Assembly: GCA_011634665.1 (NCBI GenBank)
Contig: WAEK01000003.1
Location: 1,060,001 to 1,124,000, forward strand
Origin: Mortierella sp. BCC40632
Lineage: Eukaryota; Mortierellomycota; Mortierellomycetes; Mortierellales; Mortierellaceae
Length of the DNA stretch: 64,000 nt
Direction of reading: 5' to 3'
In this document: in pieces, positions 32,053 to 44,085 of the stretch
Position numbering within the stretch: the stretch's first letter is position 1
Layout of the letters: each line of letters opens with the position of its first letter
Position numbers and translations under genes: made by a program
Notes under the pieces: generated by a model
Told to the model about the DNA's origin: nothing
Databases searched by the model: none
What the model saw: only the letters and a program-made list of their open reading frames with translations

Positions 32053-33689
32053 TGCTGATTCTTGTTGTGGGATGAAGTGTGGGAGGAGGATGATGAGGAG
32101 ACAAGTCGCGACGACACCGTTGATAAACAGAAAAAAAAAAAAAAAAAAAAAAAAAGTGAGTGCGTACGTGCTCCAAACTTCCATTCAGTTCTTTGCGACT
32201 CGAACTCTTACATTTGTACGTAAGCCCCGTTCAAAAGTGCCCCGACTCCACCAACGGCGGTCCGCAATCAAGGCCCAAGTGCAAGTGAGCACAACAACAC
32301 GGTCTGGGATAAAATGTATGTACGTGATACGACGTTAACCCCTTTTCTCCAACCAAGCATGCTCGTGTATGTTCGATGTGTTGTGACAAAACGCATGATA
32401 CAATGACTCTAGTGGATCATCAAGAAAGAAGAGGATAGAGGGGGAGCAGTCTGACCCCAGTTAAAAATTAGGCGAAGACTCCATGGTGCACTTCCTCTTT
32501 CAGAGCAATTGAGAGTTCAGGTTGTGAGTAAGATAAATGGTATTGTCCAACTTTCTCGCTAGCAAACCGGCAGCCTCAATGGATCTCATGTCTACAAACA
32601 CCCATCTCTTGATCTATCGCGTTGCTTTGGCAGAAGTATATGGACAGGGCATAAAGGCATCAAGAACATCGAACGAAAACCGGTAAAAGTGGAAATTACT
32701 GAATGGCGGTTTATGACCTATCTTTACAATCGATGAGGCTAACGGAAGCGATCACCAACGCTCAGTACTTTTATGATTTTTTTTTAAGCAGGATTGGATC
32801 ATTACTGACCTGAATTTCCACCCATGGCCTAAAGTCTGAAAACTACTTGGAGACTCTTTGTGGCCAAAGACCAGAGGAACATGTACAGCGTGATCCAGAG
32901 CAACAAAACGTCCCTGGAAGAAGAGATAATCTAGAAGTGCTTGAGTAAAAGATATTTCCTGACTGCCAACCTGTCTAGCTCCAGACGACCAATGACGCTA
33001 CAAGAAGTGGATATTCCTCGAAATGAGCGCCTCTTGCCAGACTACAACTCTCCAGTTTTCATCGTAGCGTCGATGGCAGATTAGTGTCAGAGATGAAACT
33101 GTAGTAATAAGCAAGTAAGCGACAAAGCAAAAACGTAGACATTAGCAAGGCTCATACGGTTCATAATTCTTAGTTGGTGCTTGCACACGCAAGTATGATC
33201 CAGAACCACTGCCCTACCTTTGCAACACCTAGCACTCGAATGTTGTTCTATCGATATACTTGATATCGCCATGTGTAGCCCTACTCCACTCTCATAAACT
33301 CACTCGGACAATTTGAACTACTCCGCGGAATGAGAGCAATTCCAGGGATGGGACATTCGCTGGATGAACCTGCGAAGGACAAAGGGCCACATAGCATCTC
33401 GTTGAAATTGCATTAGATTCGCAATCTCAAGAGAGATGTAGCTGAGGGGAAAGAGCGTTGGCAATGGTCATCAAGATATAAGCATTCGTTTTTTTCCAAT
33501 GACCTGCCAGTCCCTTTCCATAATCAAGCAACCTGCAGACCAGACTCCTTACCTGGAGCAGGAGAGTAGACGGGAGTAAAAATACCAGGCAGTTGTTACA
33601 CGGAATAACGGGACATTATAAGGTAGCAGATGATCATCTCGCCCAGCTTGCCCATCTCCTTGCACATCTAATTCCTCTTGGAAACAACT
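32053..33689. other. Intergenic region between divergent cyclophilin and channel genes
   Basis: A run of A (about 32129-32154) lies within 105 bp of the cyclophilin start, so it is poly-T on that gene's strand. The remainder is ordinary mixed sequence with many stops in all frames. I see no gene or repeat. Confidence 0.6.
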
Positions 33690-36600
33690 ATGGCCGACAA
33701 CCGTCAAGCCAATTCGCTCAAGCCAGAGGCGACCATCGTCAATGTCGAAACCCTATCGAGTTCAACTTCCACCAAGGATCACAGAGGTGTTACTGATAGC
33801 CAGGAGGACAGCCAACACATCAAACATGAGTTGTCCAGACAGACAAGTGATATGACTGTTGACCTCTTAGGTGTAAAAGAGCCGGGGATAGATGTGCTGA
33901 CAAAGCAATCCACTCGTCGAAGTATCGCACAGCCCGACGATGCTCATAAGGATCTCTGCGAGACAGGCAACACAACCACCTTTTCACCAGCTCACCTTTC
34001 CATGGGGGAATACGAGACTAAGATGCTTGAAGAACTTCTCAATGGCACTTTTCGTACGTTCTCTTTGAGGAACACCTTACCACTGTGGGTTTTTTTTTTT
34101 TTTTTCTAATGTGTAGGTCTGGAAGTCTGAGAGTGCGACTAATAGAGTCTGTCTGAATAGCAACGAGGCTATTTTTTGAGGATAGCGGTGATAGGTTTTA
34201 TAGCTCGCCTATATTTCAAGGAACGAGTCAGTAAGCAAGGATGGATCAATATTGAACTGAGCTTCGCCTGGTCCACCTTCATTTACTCACTAGTCAACCT
34301 CATTTTTCACCATTTTAGACACTATGTAGACCCTGTTAAATTAGGGGGGAATCTTACTACTCAGGTATTCAAGCAAATTGTTCCAACCATATTAGATATG
34401 CTTTGTTCAGCTCTATGATGCATCAGGATGCTCATGCCCTTCATTTAATAGTTCAGACCAGCGGATATGGAAACGTCCCAGCAGGATCGAAGACTATATT
34501 ATGCGATAGTTTGCTTTTTAATTGATCAGGATACGGATGGAATAGAGTGCGTTGAGGTTGATGTCCAGGTAAGATTTGATTGCCATCTCGGACTATACGA
34601 ATATGTGACATCCTCCATCTAAATAATTGACACTACACATTTAGCGTATCTTGATGGATCCCCTTGTTGCCTCAGGTAAGAATGAAATATAGTCCAAACG
34701 CCTACGACTGTTATCTAGTCCCTTTACTTACATTTCACTCAAAAGTATCAGGAAAAGCGTCTTTCGTTCGAGTACTATTACGAAGACAGATTCGATCAAG
34801 CTTCGAGCTCTCCGTTTACCACAAGGACACCTCGAAGCCTGGCTCTGCTTGGTTGTGCTATGTGGAGCTCTACCGCACTGCACCCAATAAGGATTCATAT
34901 GGTAATGTATTCAACCTCTTAGAAAGACCGAGGTGTTAGTACCACTAGTCTACTTGCCGACTAATCTGGACTTGCTCAATAGACTGTGTTTTGCCGTTCC
35001 TTCCAACTCTAAAAAAGTCTTTCAATATTTGGCATGATGACAGCAACAAACAACAGACACCAGCCAGAATCATACGCTATAATGTATCGGCATCAGGATC
35101 TCGCTTGGCAACACTCTCACAGACAGATGGCGGTCTTTATCTAGATCTGTGGGATCTGAATCTGACAAGTACAAGTCCAAGAGCGACATACCCATGCCCC
35201 GCCTCGACACCAATCGCGCATTCCGTTCTGACTTTTGATGAAAATTCCAATGCTCTCAACATCTCAGTGTCAGGGGATGGATCACAGATTGTTGTCTACG
35301 GAAACGATAATGCTACCGAATCTCCGGCACAACTTTTCGAGCTCAATGGCCTGGACGATACTACTCGCCGTAATTTCTGGAGTGAGTCATCCAGCGCAGC
35401 CCTTCAGCTCTCATCTCGCCTCAATCAGTGCAGCGAACTTCAGTCATTTAACGGCTATGCAAAGTTCACTGCAATTTCTACGGAAAGCTGTGGCGAGGAC
35501 TCAGAAAGGTTTTTAACAGGTGATGGGACATCTGTCTGTGTGTTCAGTGTTTCGGGTCAGTGGAAGACCCTCTATAGTATTCAGGTTTGGTCGCGACAAG
35601 AGTGGATAGAATCCTTCTACACTCTAGCTTACGCAGCTGGAGGCGTGATAGTATCAAAGACTTCTCCAAACCAACTTATTATATGGAGTGTAATTTCAGG
35701 AGCCCAGGAACATATCATTGATACCACATATGATATTTGGAAGCACTTTCTTTCATCAGATGGGCAAATAGTTGGGATAGTTACGGCCAATGCATTACTC
35801 TTATACTCGACAAAGTCAGGGGAGCTTATTCAGAGATCCAACATTCCACCCAAGGTTGGTAGAGGATTTCTCGAAGGAGACCCAAACATTTATGGATGGC
35901 AGAACGGGCTACCGAGAGTAGTGTTTTTCATGGAGGAGCCAGGCGATTTTCGTTTAACCAGGAGCTACACCTTACCAATGATCGACATCGCATACACTGT
36001 AAGCGACTCCAAGCCAAAAATAGAACATGGAGATACCCCTTTTGAGTCAGCAATTGTCACATGGGACCATGGATCGTATGTTGAGGCCTCTCTACTGGAG
36101 GACATTTTGATTAGCGCCGATGGTATGTCACTATGCTCGTCAAAGTGCGCATCCGAGCTTCAAGAATTACCGGAAATCGAAGGCAGAAGAGAGATTCAGT
36201 TCTCCGGAGGCACATTTGTAATCACCACAAAAGATGGACTATCACGACCGATTGTAACACTAGATGTTCAATTCCACGATGGTCAGTCAAAGCAGTACTG
36301 GTGGGAGGTGGGCAGCCTTTATTTTGTAACAAAGCATCTACAGATTGTTACAGTGGACCCAGATATCATGGAGAGGAGCTGTTCAATTTGGAATCTACCA
36401 CAATCACCTCAGGACGAACTTGAGCTGCTGCTATCTTGGAGATTTAAAACCACTGCTGTGGATTACAAGATGTATTCATGTCATCACGAGAGAACTCTGA
36501 TATTCAAAAGCGAAGGAGTGAGCATCCAGCTTAATGCAGAGAGACTCGTTGTGCCAGAGAACGCAGATTATTTTTTGAACTCAATTCCTTCAATAATCCT

Positions 36601-39600
36601 TTACCTCAGCCAGTGTCAAGAAGCAACAATAGCACAAAATCGATATCTACTTCGCCACATCAACAATTACCCCTGCCTGAGTGATAATTCAAAGTCAGTG
36701 ATGTCGCGGTTATGCAAGGGCTGGATAGCCAGGGAACATACTGTGCTAAAGGATACATTGTACGCGTTGTTGCACTCCAACTCCAACCAGTGCTGGGTTC
36801 CTCTGAGGACCTACTCAAAGGGTGCAAATCCGGTCGAGATCATGCTCAACCATTCAAAGACAAGTCCTGTGGCCATCGAGATGGTGCGAATCATCATCGA
36901 CTACTGTATCAAAAAGTCAAGGATCACAATGGACATCACCTACACCGCATTCCTGCTCGAATGTATTGACGATCTTCTATCTAGTCATTCCGATATCGGA
37001 CTCTGGACCACAAGGGGTTTCGCCTATGTCAAATACCACGACAGAGAGCGTGTAGTAAACAGCTGCAAGATCATCCACCAGCCAGCAATTCGTCGTTTCT
37101 GGATCCCTGACCCCCGTGAGATCTACCAGTGCAGGAATCCTATCCTTCAACTGATTAACAAGAAAGGATCCGGTAATCCACTTGTGGCCAACTTCACCGA
37201 GGAGGTCTATATTGCTCCTGTTAACTTTCTCTGGTCATTTGTGCCGAACCCTCGGAAGCCATGCAAGGAGTTCACCCACTTCAATCCAGAGTCAAAAATG
37301 ACATGGCTCTCGGTGCTTTTTCACCTGATCATACTCAATCTGAATCCATTTGCACACGTGTATGTTCGACCCCGCCACTACAGTCTGCAGATCCTTGACA
37401 ACCCAGCGGCCGAGGCTGTGATCCAGTACAAATGGTAAGAAGCTGACCGCCTTTCTGGTAAAGACCAGGATGGTAGTCGAGTCAACAAGTGATTTGGTAG
37501 AAGTCTAAGACTACTCTGAACTCTGTGCAATCATCTAGGAACACATATGTGTTTGCCATATGGCTGGCTCGATTCGTAGCCCACTGCATCTACTACCTCC
37601 TTATCGTAGTGGCAGCCCTTGTTCAGGTCTACTCTACACATCCAGAGTCACTCTTCGGTGTATTCGTAGCCATCATCGCACTATCATGCGTGTTTCTCTG
37701 GATCGAACTCTTTCAGTGGCTAGAAAGCCGGCGCCATGCCCGACCTGCCGCTACTGAAGAGAAGAACACAGATTCTGGCGGACTGATTCAGAGAATGGCT
37801 CGATGGATCTCAGGACGACCTGGACCCGAAGCAAATATGAAGCAAAAAGGCGGGACACCAGATCTGTTGGACTTACAGGAATCAGCTTCCCCATATTTTA
37901 GGTATGATCGGTCGTGATGTGGTGTCTGTTGAAGTAGAACTAAATCCGATTTGTAAGACCCATCTCTAACTTGGGTCTACTTTCCTATTGTAACTCTTTT
38001 CCTTTTTCTTCTTTTCCTTTTTCTTCTCCTTTTTCTTCTTCTTCTTGCTAGGTCGCCGTACAACACATTGGATCTAGTGATGTATCTCTATCCTCTTGGG
38101 GCAAGTATCCACCAGATCATTAACATTGTGTCCACAGGCACAGACGAGACGACGGCAGATTTCAGCTTTTGCATTGTGCTTGTATTCCTGCACCTGGTGA
38201 GTGAGTCTTTTCCAGTCTTTTCCAGTCTTTTCCTGAAAAAACTTGAAAATCTGAGACTAGGGCTGTTGCACTTGCCCTTCGGAAGAGCCCGTCGGACGAG
38301 AAGTAACTGTGCTCCTAACATACAAGTCATCTCCTCCATATCTCTCTTTCTCTTTCTCTTCTTTCTCTTTCTCTTTTTTTCTTTCTCTTCCTCTACCCTC
38401 ACCTACCAAATACGCTATCCAAATCAACTCAATCGCATTGCTGCAGTTATCGGAGCTTCGTGTCAGCGAGATCGTATGCAAGTACATTACAATTGTCATA
38501 GGAATCCTACAGGAGATCAAAGTATTCTTTGTCGTCTTTGCAGGCGGTGTCTTCTTTTTCTCGGTCTCCATTCTCCATGTTTTGCGTGGTGCTGCCAACG
38601 GGCCTTGGGACAAGAAGGACATCAATCTTCCCGATCACTTTTTCGGGGCCATCACAACCGCATACTTGATGATTGCAAGTTTCACTCTTTTGATTGATCG
38701 CTGTGTTTGCCACACTACAAGCGCTTTTGGATGCGGATCAAACCTTCCTGGTATTAATTCTATGATCTCCACTCTTTTCACGCTACTCTGATTCCAGGGA
38801 GGACGATACGATCCACTGGGAGATGACATGTTCACGAATAGTGAGGGTGACGCTCCAGCTGAGTACAAGAACTGGCCACTCCAGGTCATGGTGATGCTCT
38901 ACTTCACATTCTCGTCTATCCTAATGCTAAATGTGCTCATTGGTATGGAAGAGCTGAGCCAAGCTGATAGATCGCCATTCATGAATGCATCTCCTCTCTT
39001 TTATACAATCTCCCTTCTTCTCTTTCCTGGTTTTACCACTCTAACACAGTTACCGGTGCTGCCTATTGTGTGATCTCCACTAGCTCTGATCAATGTTGCA
39101 TTTGTCAAGGGTGACGACAGCTGGCGGCAAGCGTGGTTTGAGAACCGACTCCAGTACGTCGAGAATGCTGAGAATATGTCGTATCATATCCCAGGTAAGA
39201 ATGCAGAACACGACTGTGCTTCTGGTCCTATTTCTCTGACTGAGGGGAGACCTTGCTCGAGTCCCCAAGACTAACACTCAGTGCGATATGGTTCTTCTCT
39301 CTCGCTCTTTCTGGTTCATTTTCTAGGTTTCCGAGAATCGTTTGACTGGTTCCCAAGGGAGGTCTTCTACACAGCAACTCCATACCAGGAAAAGCAATAC
39401 TGGCGTCGGATCAAGAAGATGGACGAAGAGTTTATCTTTGAAGAAGATGAGATGGATCAGACATCAGATACAGCTGATGCCAAGAAAAACGACACATCTG
39501 AATCCCCACTGGTTGCCTCCAAGATTAATGTTATAGAAGAGAGACTTGTCAAGCAAAACCAGGACCAGCAAGAGGGACTGACTACCATCAAGGGCCAACT

Positions 39601-39853
39601 TTCCCTACAAGAACAATGGAGCAATGGCTACAAAGCTGATATACAGATCATTAAGGAGCGATTGGAGGAAGGTGTCAAAAAACACAGTGCTCAGGTTGTA
39701 GAACTTCAGAAAGCAGTTGAGAAGTCACAGGTGGCCACATCAGAGATATATACAGAGAACTTGGAGCTGAAACGAGAGATACTTGGGATTAAGGAAGACG
39801 TTCGGGCTATTCTTGCTGCTTTGCAGCAGCTTCAAAACCAATCTCACAGTTAA
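33690..39853 (+). CDS. Propeller-like plus TRP-like ion channel, copy 1 (intact)
   Basis: Proposed exons: 33690..34084, 34457..34568, 34645..34675, 34752..34901, 34983..37434, 37539..37901, 38052..38196, 38447..38674, 38798..38942, 39084..39194, 39327..39853; every phase agrees and the total is 1552 codons. The first junction is the least certain. Residues about 130-800 are a beta-rich, WD40/propeller-like region (SVSGDGSQIVVYGND, LLLYSTKSGELIQRS). About 800-1045 is helical, ankyrin-like in pattern. Then six membrane segments: S1 1048-1078, S2 1082-1104, S3 1173-1195, S4 1206-1236, S5 1242-1264, pore helix and filter region AITTAYLMI-GGRYDPLGDD, S6 1318-1346 ending LMLNVLIALINVAFVKGDD. The tail (about 1420-1552) is coiled coil. 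This layout recalls TRP/polycystin channels; I remember similar large predicted proteins in Mortierella. Ion selectivity and membrane are unknown. Confidence 0.85.
38197..38446 (+). other. Channel copy 1 intron in the S4-S5 region (250 bp)
   Basis: Donor CTG|gtgagt and acceptor ctgcag|TTA, with a CT/TTTC-rich centre. The intron together with 90 flanking coding bases is exactly absent from the inverted copy 2 (see finding on the 340-bp deletion). Confidence 0.8.
38675..38797 (+). other. GC-AG intron between pore helix and filter of the channel (123 bp)
   Basis: Donor ATT|gcaagt, acceptor gattccag|GGA. It joins AITTAYLMI to GGRYDPLGDD in phase 0, which fits the family. No GT donor nearby gives a consistent reading. 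The length is a multiple of three; retention would add 38 codons and then a TGA, ending the protein before S6. The same GC donor is kept in copy 2 (56605..56610 on the minus strand). Confidence 0.75.
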
Positions 39854-40062
39854 TAGTGGTAGCGAAAAAAAAAAAAAAGGGGACAGATAGATCTTGATAA
39901 CCCTTTACAATCTGATCACTCTCTCGCTGCCGATTTTCCAATGTAGAAGACCTCATATCCTCAAGTCTCCTGAATCATAGACGAAGTTGATTTCTGTGTC
40001 TCCGTGGACCGAAATATTTAGAATTGATCTCTTAATGTTATTACAAAGACTTTCAAAGACGT

Positions 40063-43000
40063 TTATGACACAGCCTCAGAGCTATTCGCTTTAACTATTT
40101 TTACAGAGAGTTGTTGCGACACATCTGTCGGAGGATGCTGTGTCGCAAGCGTACTTTCCGTCACTGCTAAAGTTGAAAAGGATGATGCAGAACGATCCAC
40201 CCTCCATTTATGAGCGATAGTTAGAGGGGGGACATGACCTCTTTCACGGATAAGGTCACCAAAGAGGTCAGGCGGCAGATCAAAGTCTGCTCTCTCGACA
40301 ATAGGAACCTTCTCTCCAAAAGCGAGAGCAACTCTAGAACTTTTGCGGCCACCTGTAGCCAAATTGCTACCCGGCTTGATAAATGTTGTTATGGGCTTGG
40401 GTGGTGCTGTTGGTACAGATGTTGTAGAGGGACCGGCGATTGCGCTAACTGGAGTAATTGTAGATGGGGGTTTTAGCTTTCCAGTTAGAGATGCGCTTGA
40501 ATCCAATAGTGGCGCATGCGACTCTGGCGTCGAAGCTTTAGACGAAGCCATGGATGCAGACATAGTCTTGGATCGACGACGAGGCTTGACTATGACCGAT
40601 TGACTGTCGGTTGTTCTTTTGCTATCCTTCTTCTCGTCTAGAGAGTCCACGGTCTTGGTTCTCTTTCGACGATGCACTTCTCCAGACGGCCTTGAATAAG
40701 CGGGTTTGGAGCTCTCCGGGTGATGCACAGTCATTGTCGACAGTATACCAGATTTTTTCCTATCCAAAAGCCCGGTACTCGAAGCCCAATGAAGTCGGTT
40801 CTTTGTGCGGCTATAAGGTGAATAAGTCGATGGTGTGTTTGTATCCCCAAGTCCTAGTTGTTCGTAACGTCGCAGGTTCTCTTCGGCATCACGAAGCAAA
40901 CGACGGTGGTATTCGTCTTGCATGGCTCGAGCAGCAGCAAGCGATATTTGCTGCTGTGGACGTTGGTCTGAGGGATTGTCAGCATTCATGGCCTGCTTGT
41001 GTTGATTCAAATCATGCTCTGCTGTGTTCTTGTAAAGAGTTCGAAAGGCGCTTATCGGCAATAGTCGGTTGATCTCCATATGCCTCAGTCTCTCAACAAC
41101 CAATTGCTGCTGGTACATTGCATGCCGCAGCTTCTCCCGCTCCCGATTCTTGATCTTCTTTTCTGCCATCTCCTGCTTCCGATGTCGTTTTTCATAGGCC
41201 TCGTCGCTCAGGTCTTCATCTAATACTGATGCCAGTGGCCCAGTGGCCGACGATGACGATGTATGGTGGTGGCTGTGACTATGGCTGCTACTTGGGTGGT
41301 GTCCGTGGTGCCCTGGGGCCATACCTGTGATCATTCCCATTGTCAGTGTTGTTGTTGACACTTTCTTGCCAGGGACTCCAGAGGCTGTCTGGAGACTAAC
41401 TTGTTGACTGTTCACAAATTCCTTATGCTTCTGGCGCGTTGAAACCGTCCTAGATCCTCCTGTCTTTGTAGCGGTTGCAGATTTTGAGCTATCTGCATGA
41501 TCTCCGGGCAGTGACTGAGGTCCTCCATGTGCTTGCGCGAGTGCCTCTGCAGCTGCTTCCGCCTCTGCCTTGGCCAGGGCCTTGGTCAAAAGCTGCATCT
41601 TGCGCTTTTTTTCTTCCTGCATAAACTGCGCGATACTACATGGCCTGAAAATAGGGACCTCAACATGAGCAGCAGAAATGGTCGAGGCGGGAATTGGTGG
41701 TGATTTTAGCCCTTTGGTTAGATCTGGTTGACTAGAGGTGGCGTCCGGAGAGCCTCCATAGGTCTCTGGAGGGATCTTTTTTAGATCAAAGGCCCCTTTC
41801 TCTCGGGTATGCTTGTCTGCCAACAATAGGAAGTACTCTCCTGCCGGCACCAGTGGAGGTCCTAAAACATCAAGAAGAACAAACACTGTCAGAAAGCGAT
41901 TTCTGTACTCTCCACTGGTTATACTGCTCATTGTCCCGCCGAGGCCATTTACCTGTCATCAAACCGAGCAGAGACGCATCCAGTGGCAGCGCAGCCTTTT
42001 CACGGAGACCGCTCCGAACTGGAAGAACACGTTTCTGTGGCGTGTTTTCAGTCAGACTTGAGGGGGAGGTCTCTGTTGCTGGGGTTGGAAGAGGACTACT
42101 TGCTTCTTCGTCTTTGATGGCATTGGGGAGAGCTGTTGCGGCGCTTGCAAGACCACCAGATCGTCTCCGCGTGGATGAATTGACTGGTGGTTGTTGGGAT
42201 GCAGTGGCTGCGACAGAAGAGCGACGTCGCGTTCTAGAGCTCACTGTGGAATCAGGGGCAGTGACCTTGGCTGAGTCTTTGGCGTTGGTATGGGTCACGT
42301 CCTCCATGGGACCGCTGGTGCTGCTGGCACTAGTGCTGCGGGCTTCAGCTCCGCTATTGCTCGTGTCATGTTTCTCTCGCACTGACGGATGGCCTCGTGC
42401 GTGCCTTCTCTTTGGCCCAACTGCACTAGAGACGACCGGAGGACTGTGTTCGTCATCGTGATCTACGACTGATTGTTTTTGCAGTGATGACATTGCTGTC
42501 TCTACTGCTGCTGCAGTAGCTGCATCCGCTGCTGCCGTACCACCATTGTCGCTTGTTAGAAGCGCTCCAGAGTTGCTAGAATGCGAACGACGACGACTAG
42601 CAGCCGACTTTGTGCTATTTGAAATCATGCGTTTTTTTCTAGTGTTGTCCGCGTACTCGTTTCCATGCTGCCCATTGCTGACATTATCATGCTTGTGCAG
42701 GGATCCTTGTCCGACCGTGGGATGTGAGCGACCTTTGGTGAATTCAACCATGTCATAGGCGATGTGATCATGACTGTCCACAGATGCTTTTCGTTTGTTG
42801 GAACTCACACCTCTGTGATTCGTAGTGCTCTTATCATGCTTGATATGGTCATGATGCTCGCGCGATTTTGCAGATGGTGTGGTAGTAGATGATGTAGTGG
42901 ATTGCTTTGCGGCTCTTCGATCAGTTCTTGTCTTCATTTTCATGCCGAGATTGCAGTTGATGATGGAGGGGTCGGCGGCAGGATCGACGTCGTCAGCACC

Positions 43001-43135
43001 GATATCACTGTCGCTGCCAGGATCTTGATCAACAAGTGCAATCTCTGTCGAGTCGAGGGTAGATGGGCTGCAGGATCGTTGGGGTGGATGCTGTTTAGAT
43101 GAATTTAATAATGCAGGTGTCATTGGCACAGGCAT
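40063..43135 (-). CDS. PEHE-like domain chromatin protein (MSL1/KANSL1-like)
   Basis: Exons 41953..43135 and 40063..41861 (donor ACAG|gtaaat, acceptor gttttag|GA, 91-bp intron) join to 993 codons. The first 390 residues are basic, Ser/Thr-rich and disordered. Exon 2 opens with PPLVPAGEYFLLLADKH. About residues 605-660 read DEDLSDEAYEKRHRKQEMAEKK then REREKLRHAMYQQQLVVERL, which resembles the PEHE domain of MSL1 and KANSL1 (EDxSDExFxxRHxKxExxEKR), a scaffold that holds the MOF-type histone acetyltransferase. The C-terminal part has RVALAFGEKVPIVERADFDLPPDLF. Nuclear location and a role in an acetyltransferase complex are inferences from this similarity. It was assigned from memory of the motif, so the domain label is moderate confidence while the gene itself is secure. 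The ATG chosen is the first after a minus-strand CT-rich leader; a second Met lies four codons on. Confidence 0.85.
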
Positions 43136-43972
43136 TCTCCAGAACAGCACCGAAAGAGACCCCTGGAGTTGGATTGCAGACTGGCGAGTGCAGGCTGGGG
43201 GAAGGCAGAGGCAAAGGCAGTGAAAGACAGGAAAAGTGGACGAGAGCGAGCGAGACAAAAAGAGAGTGAGAGATGGGAAAATAAAAAAAAAAAAAAAAAG
43301 TGTGTTGATCAAAAGCAAGGTCTCTACACTTTGTTCTCACTACACCTCTTGCCACGATGCAATTGCAACGGACTGCGACGATCTGGCTCTGTCGAGGCCC
43401 AATGATGGGGACAGTCTTGTTTGCCGTTCAGGTTCAAGCAAGGACTGCCTATTGTCCGGCTAGAGGTGCACGCTCCCTTCTTCTCCAGGCGTCTCAAAAT
43501 ATGAGCGACTCTGCCGCTCGCGTGAGAAGTAGTGTAGGAGCGTTTTGAGTGTGTCCAGGGATGTTTTCTCCTACTCTCTCCGAGAACCTTTTGTGGACAA
43601 TTGTCACACCTTCGACTGAGCGACCTCCTCAACTGGCAACCTCACAGGGTTTATTGGTGAAATATGAATTGATGCTCTGTTCTAATGCGCGGCGATGAAG
43701 AGATAGATAGGAGGAGACGACAAACAAGCAAGCAGAAAGTAGATAAAAAAAAAAGGAATAGATCGTAACGGACGGAAGAAAAAAAATCGAACAAAAGTTC
43801 ATGACAAAGTACATCATACACCATAACATCCACACATTGTATCCAAAGCAAAATTGGGCATCACAGATCCAAAAATAATAATGAAAAGGTTCTGTGTTTT
43901 GTCGACGCTCGACAATGAACTGGTATTCAGGGTCGTTGAGGCCTAGCCTGGCTAGGAATGTTACATAAAAGA
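43136..43972. other. Intergenic: promoter of PEHE-like gene and 3' side of PHD-H15 gene
   Basis: A GA-rich leader (about 43205-43270) and an A run (43281-43299) precede the minus-strand PEHE-like gene. The rest, to 43972, includes the likely 3' UTR of the upstream minus-strand gene. No further gene is seen. Confidence 0.55.
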
Positions 43973-44045
43973 TCACTTTTGTTGTTGCTGATGTTGCAGC
44001 TGCTGTTGCGGCTGTAGTGCCTGCTGCTGCTGCTGCTGCTGCTGC

Positions 44046-44085
<40 letters not shown>

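Larger units (their letters stand above)
36611..39515 (+). repeat. Left arm of inverted near-identical duplication (channel copy 1)
   Basis: From CAGTGTCAAGAAGC at 36611 to about 39515 this segment matches the reverse complement of 55760..58358 with only scattered differences in exons and introns alike, apart from one 340-bp deletion and length changes in a purine/pyrimidine tract. Outside these edges the two copies diverge sharply. Confidence 0.9.

Noticed and set aside
34176..34418. Possible extra exon of channel copy 1 (reads HYVDPVKLGGNLTTQVF)
   Set aside because: Looks somewhat coding, but including it breaks phase with the flanking exons; the simplest phase-consistent model treats 34085-34456 as intron. 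Transcript data could reverse this.
38088..38402. Minus-strand Lys/Arg/Glu frame over the S4-S5 intron
   Set aside because: Antisense of a CT-rich intron; no support.
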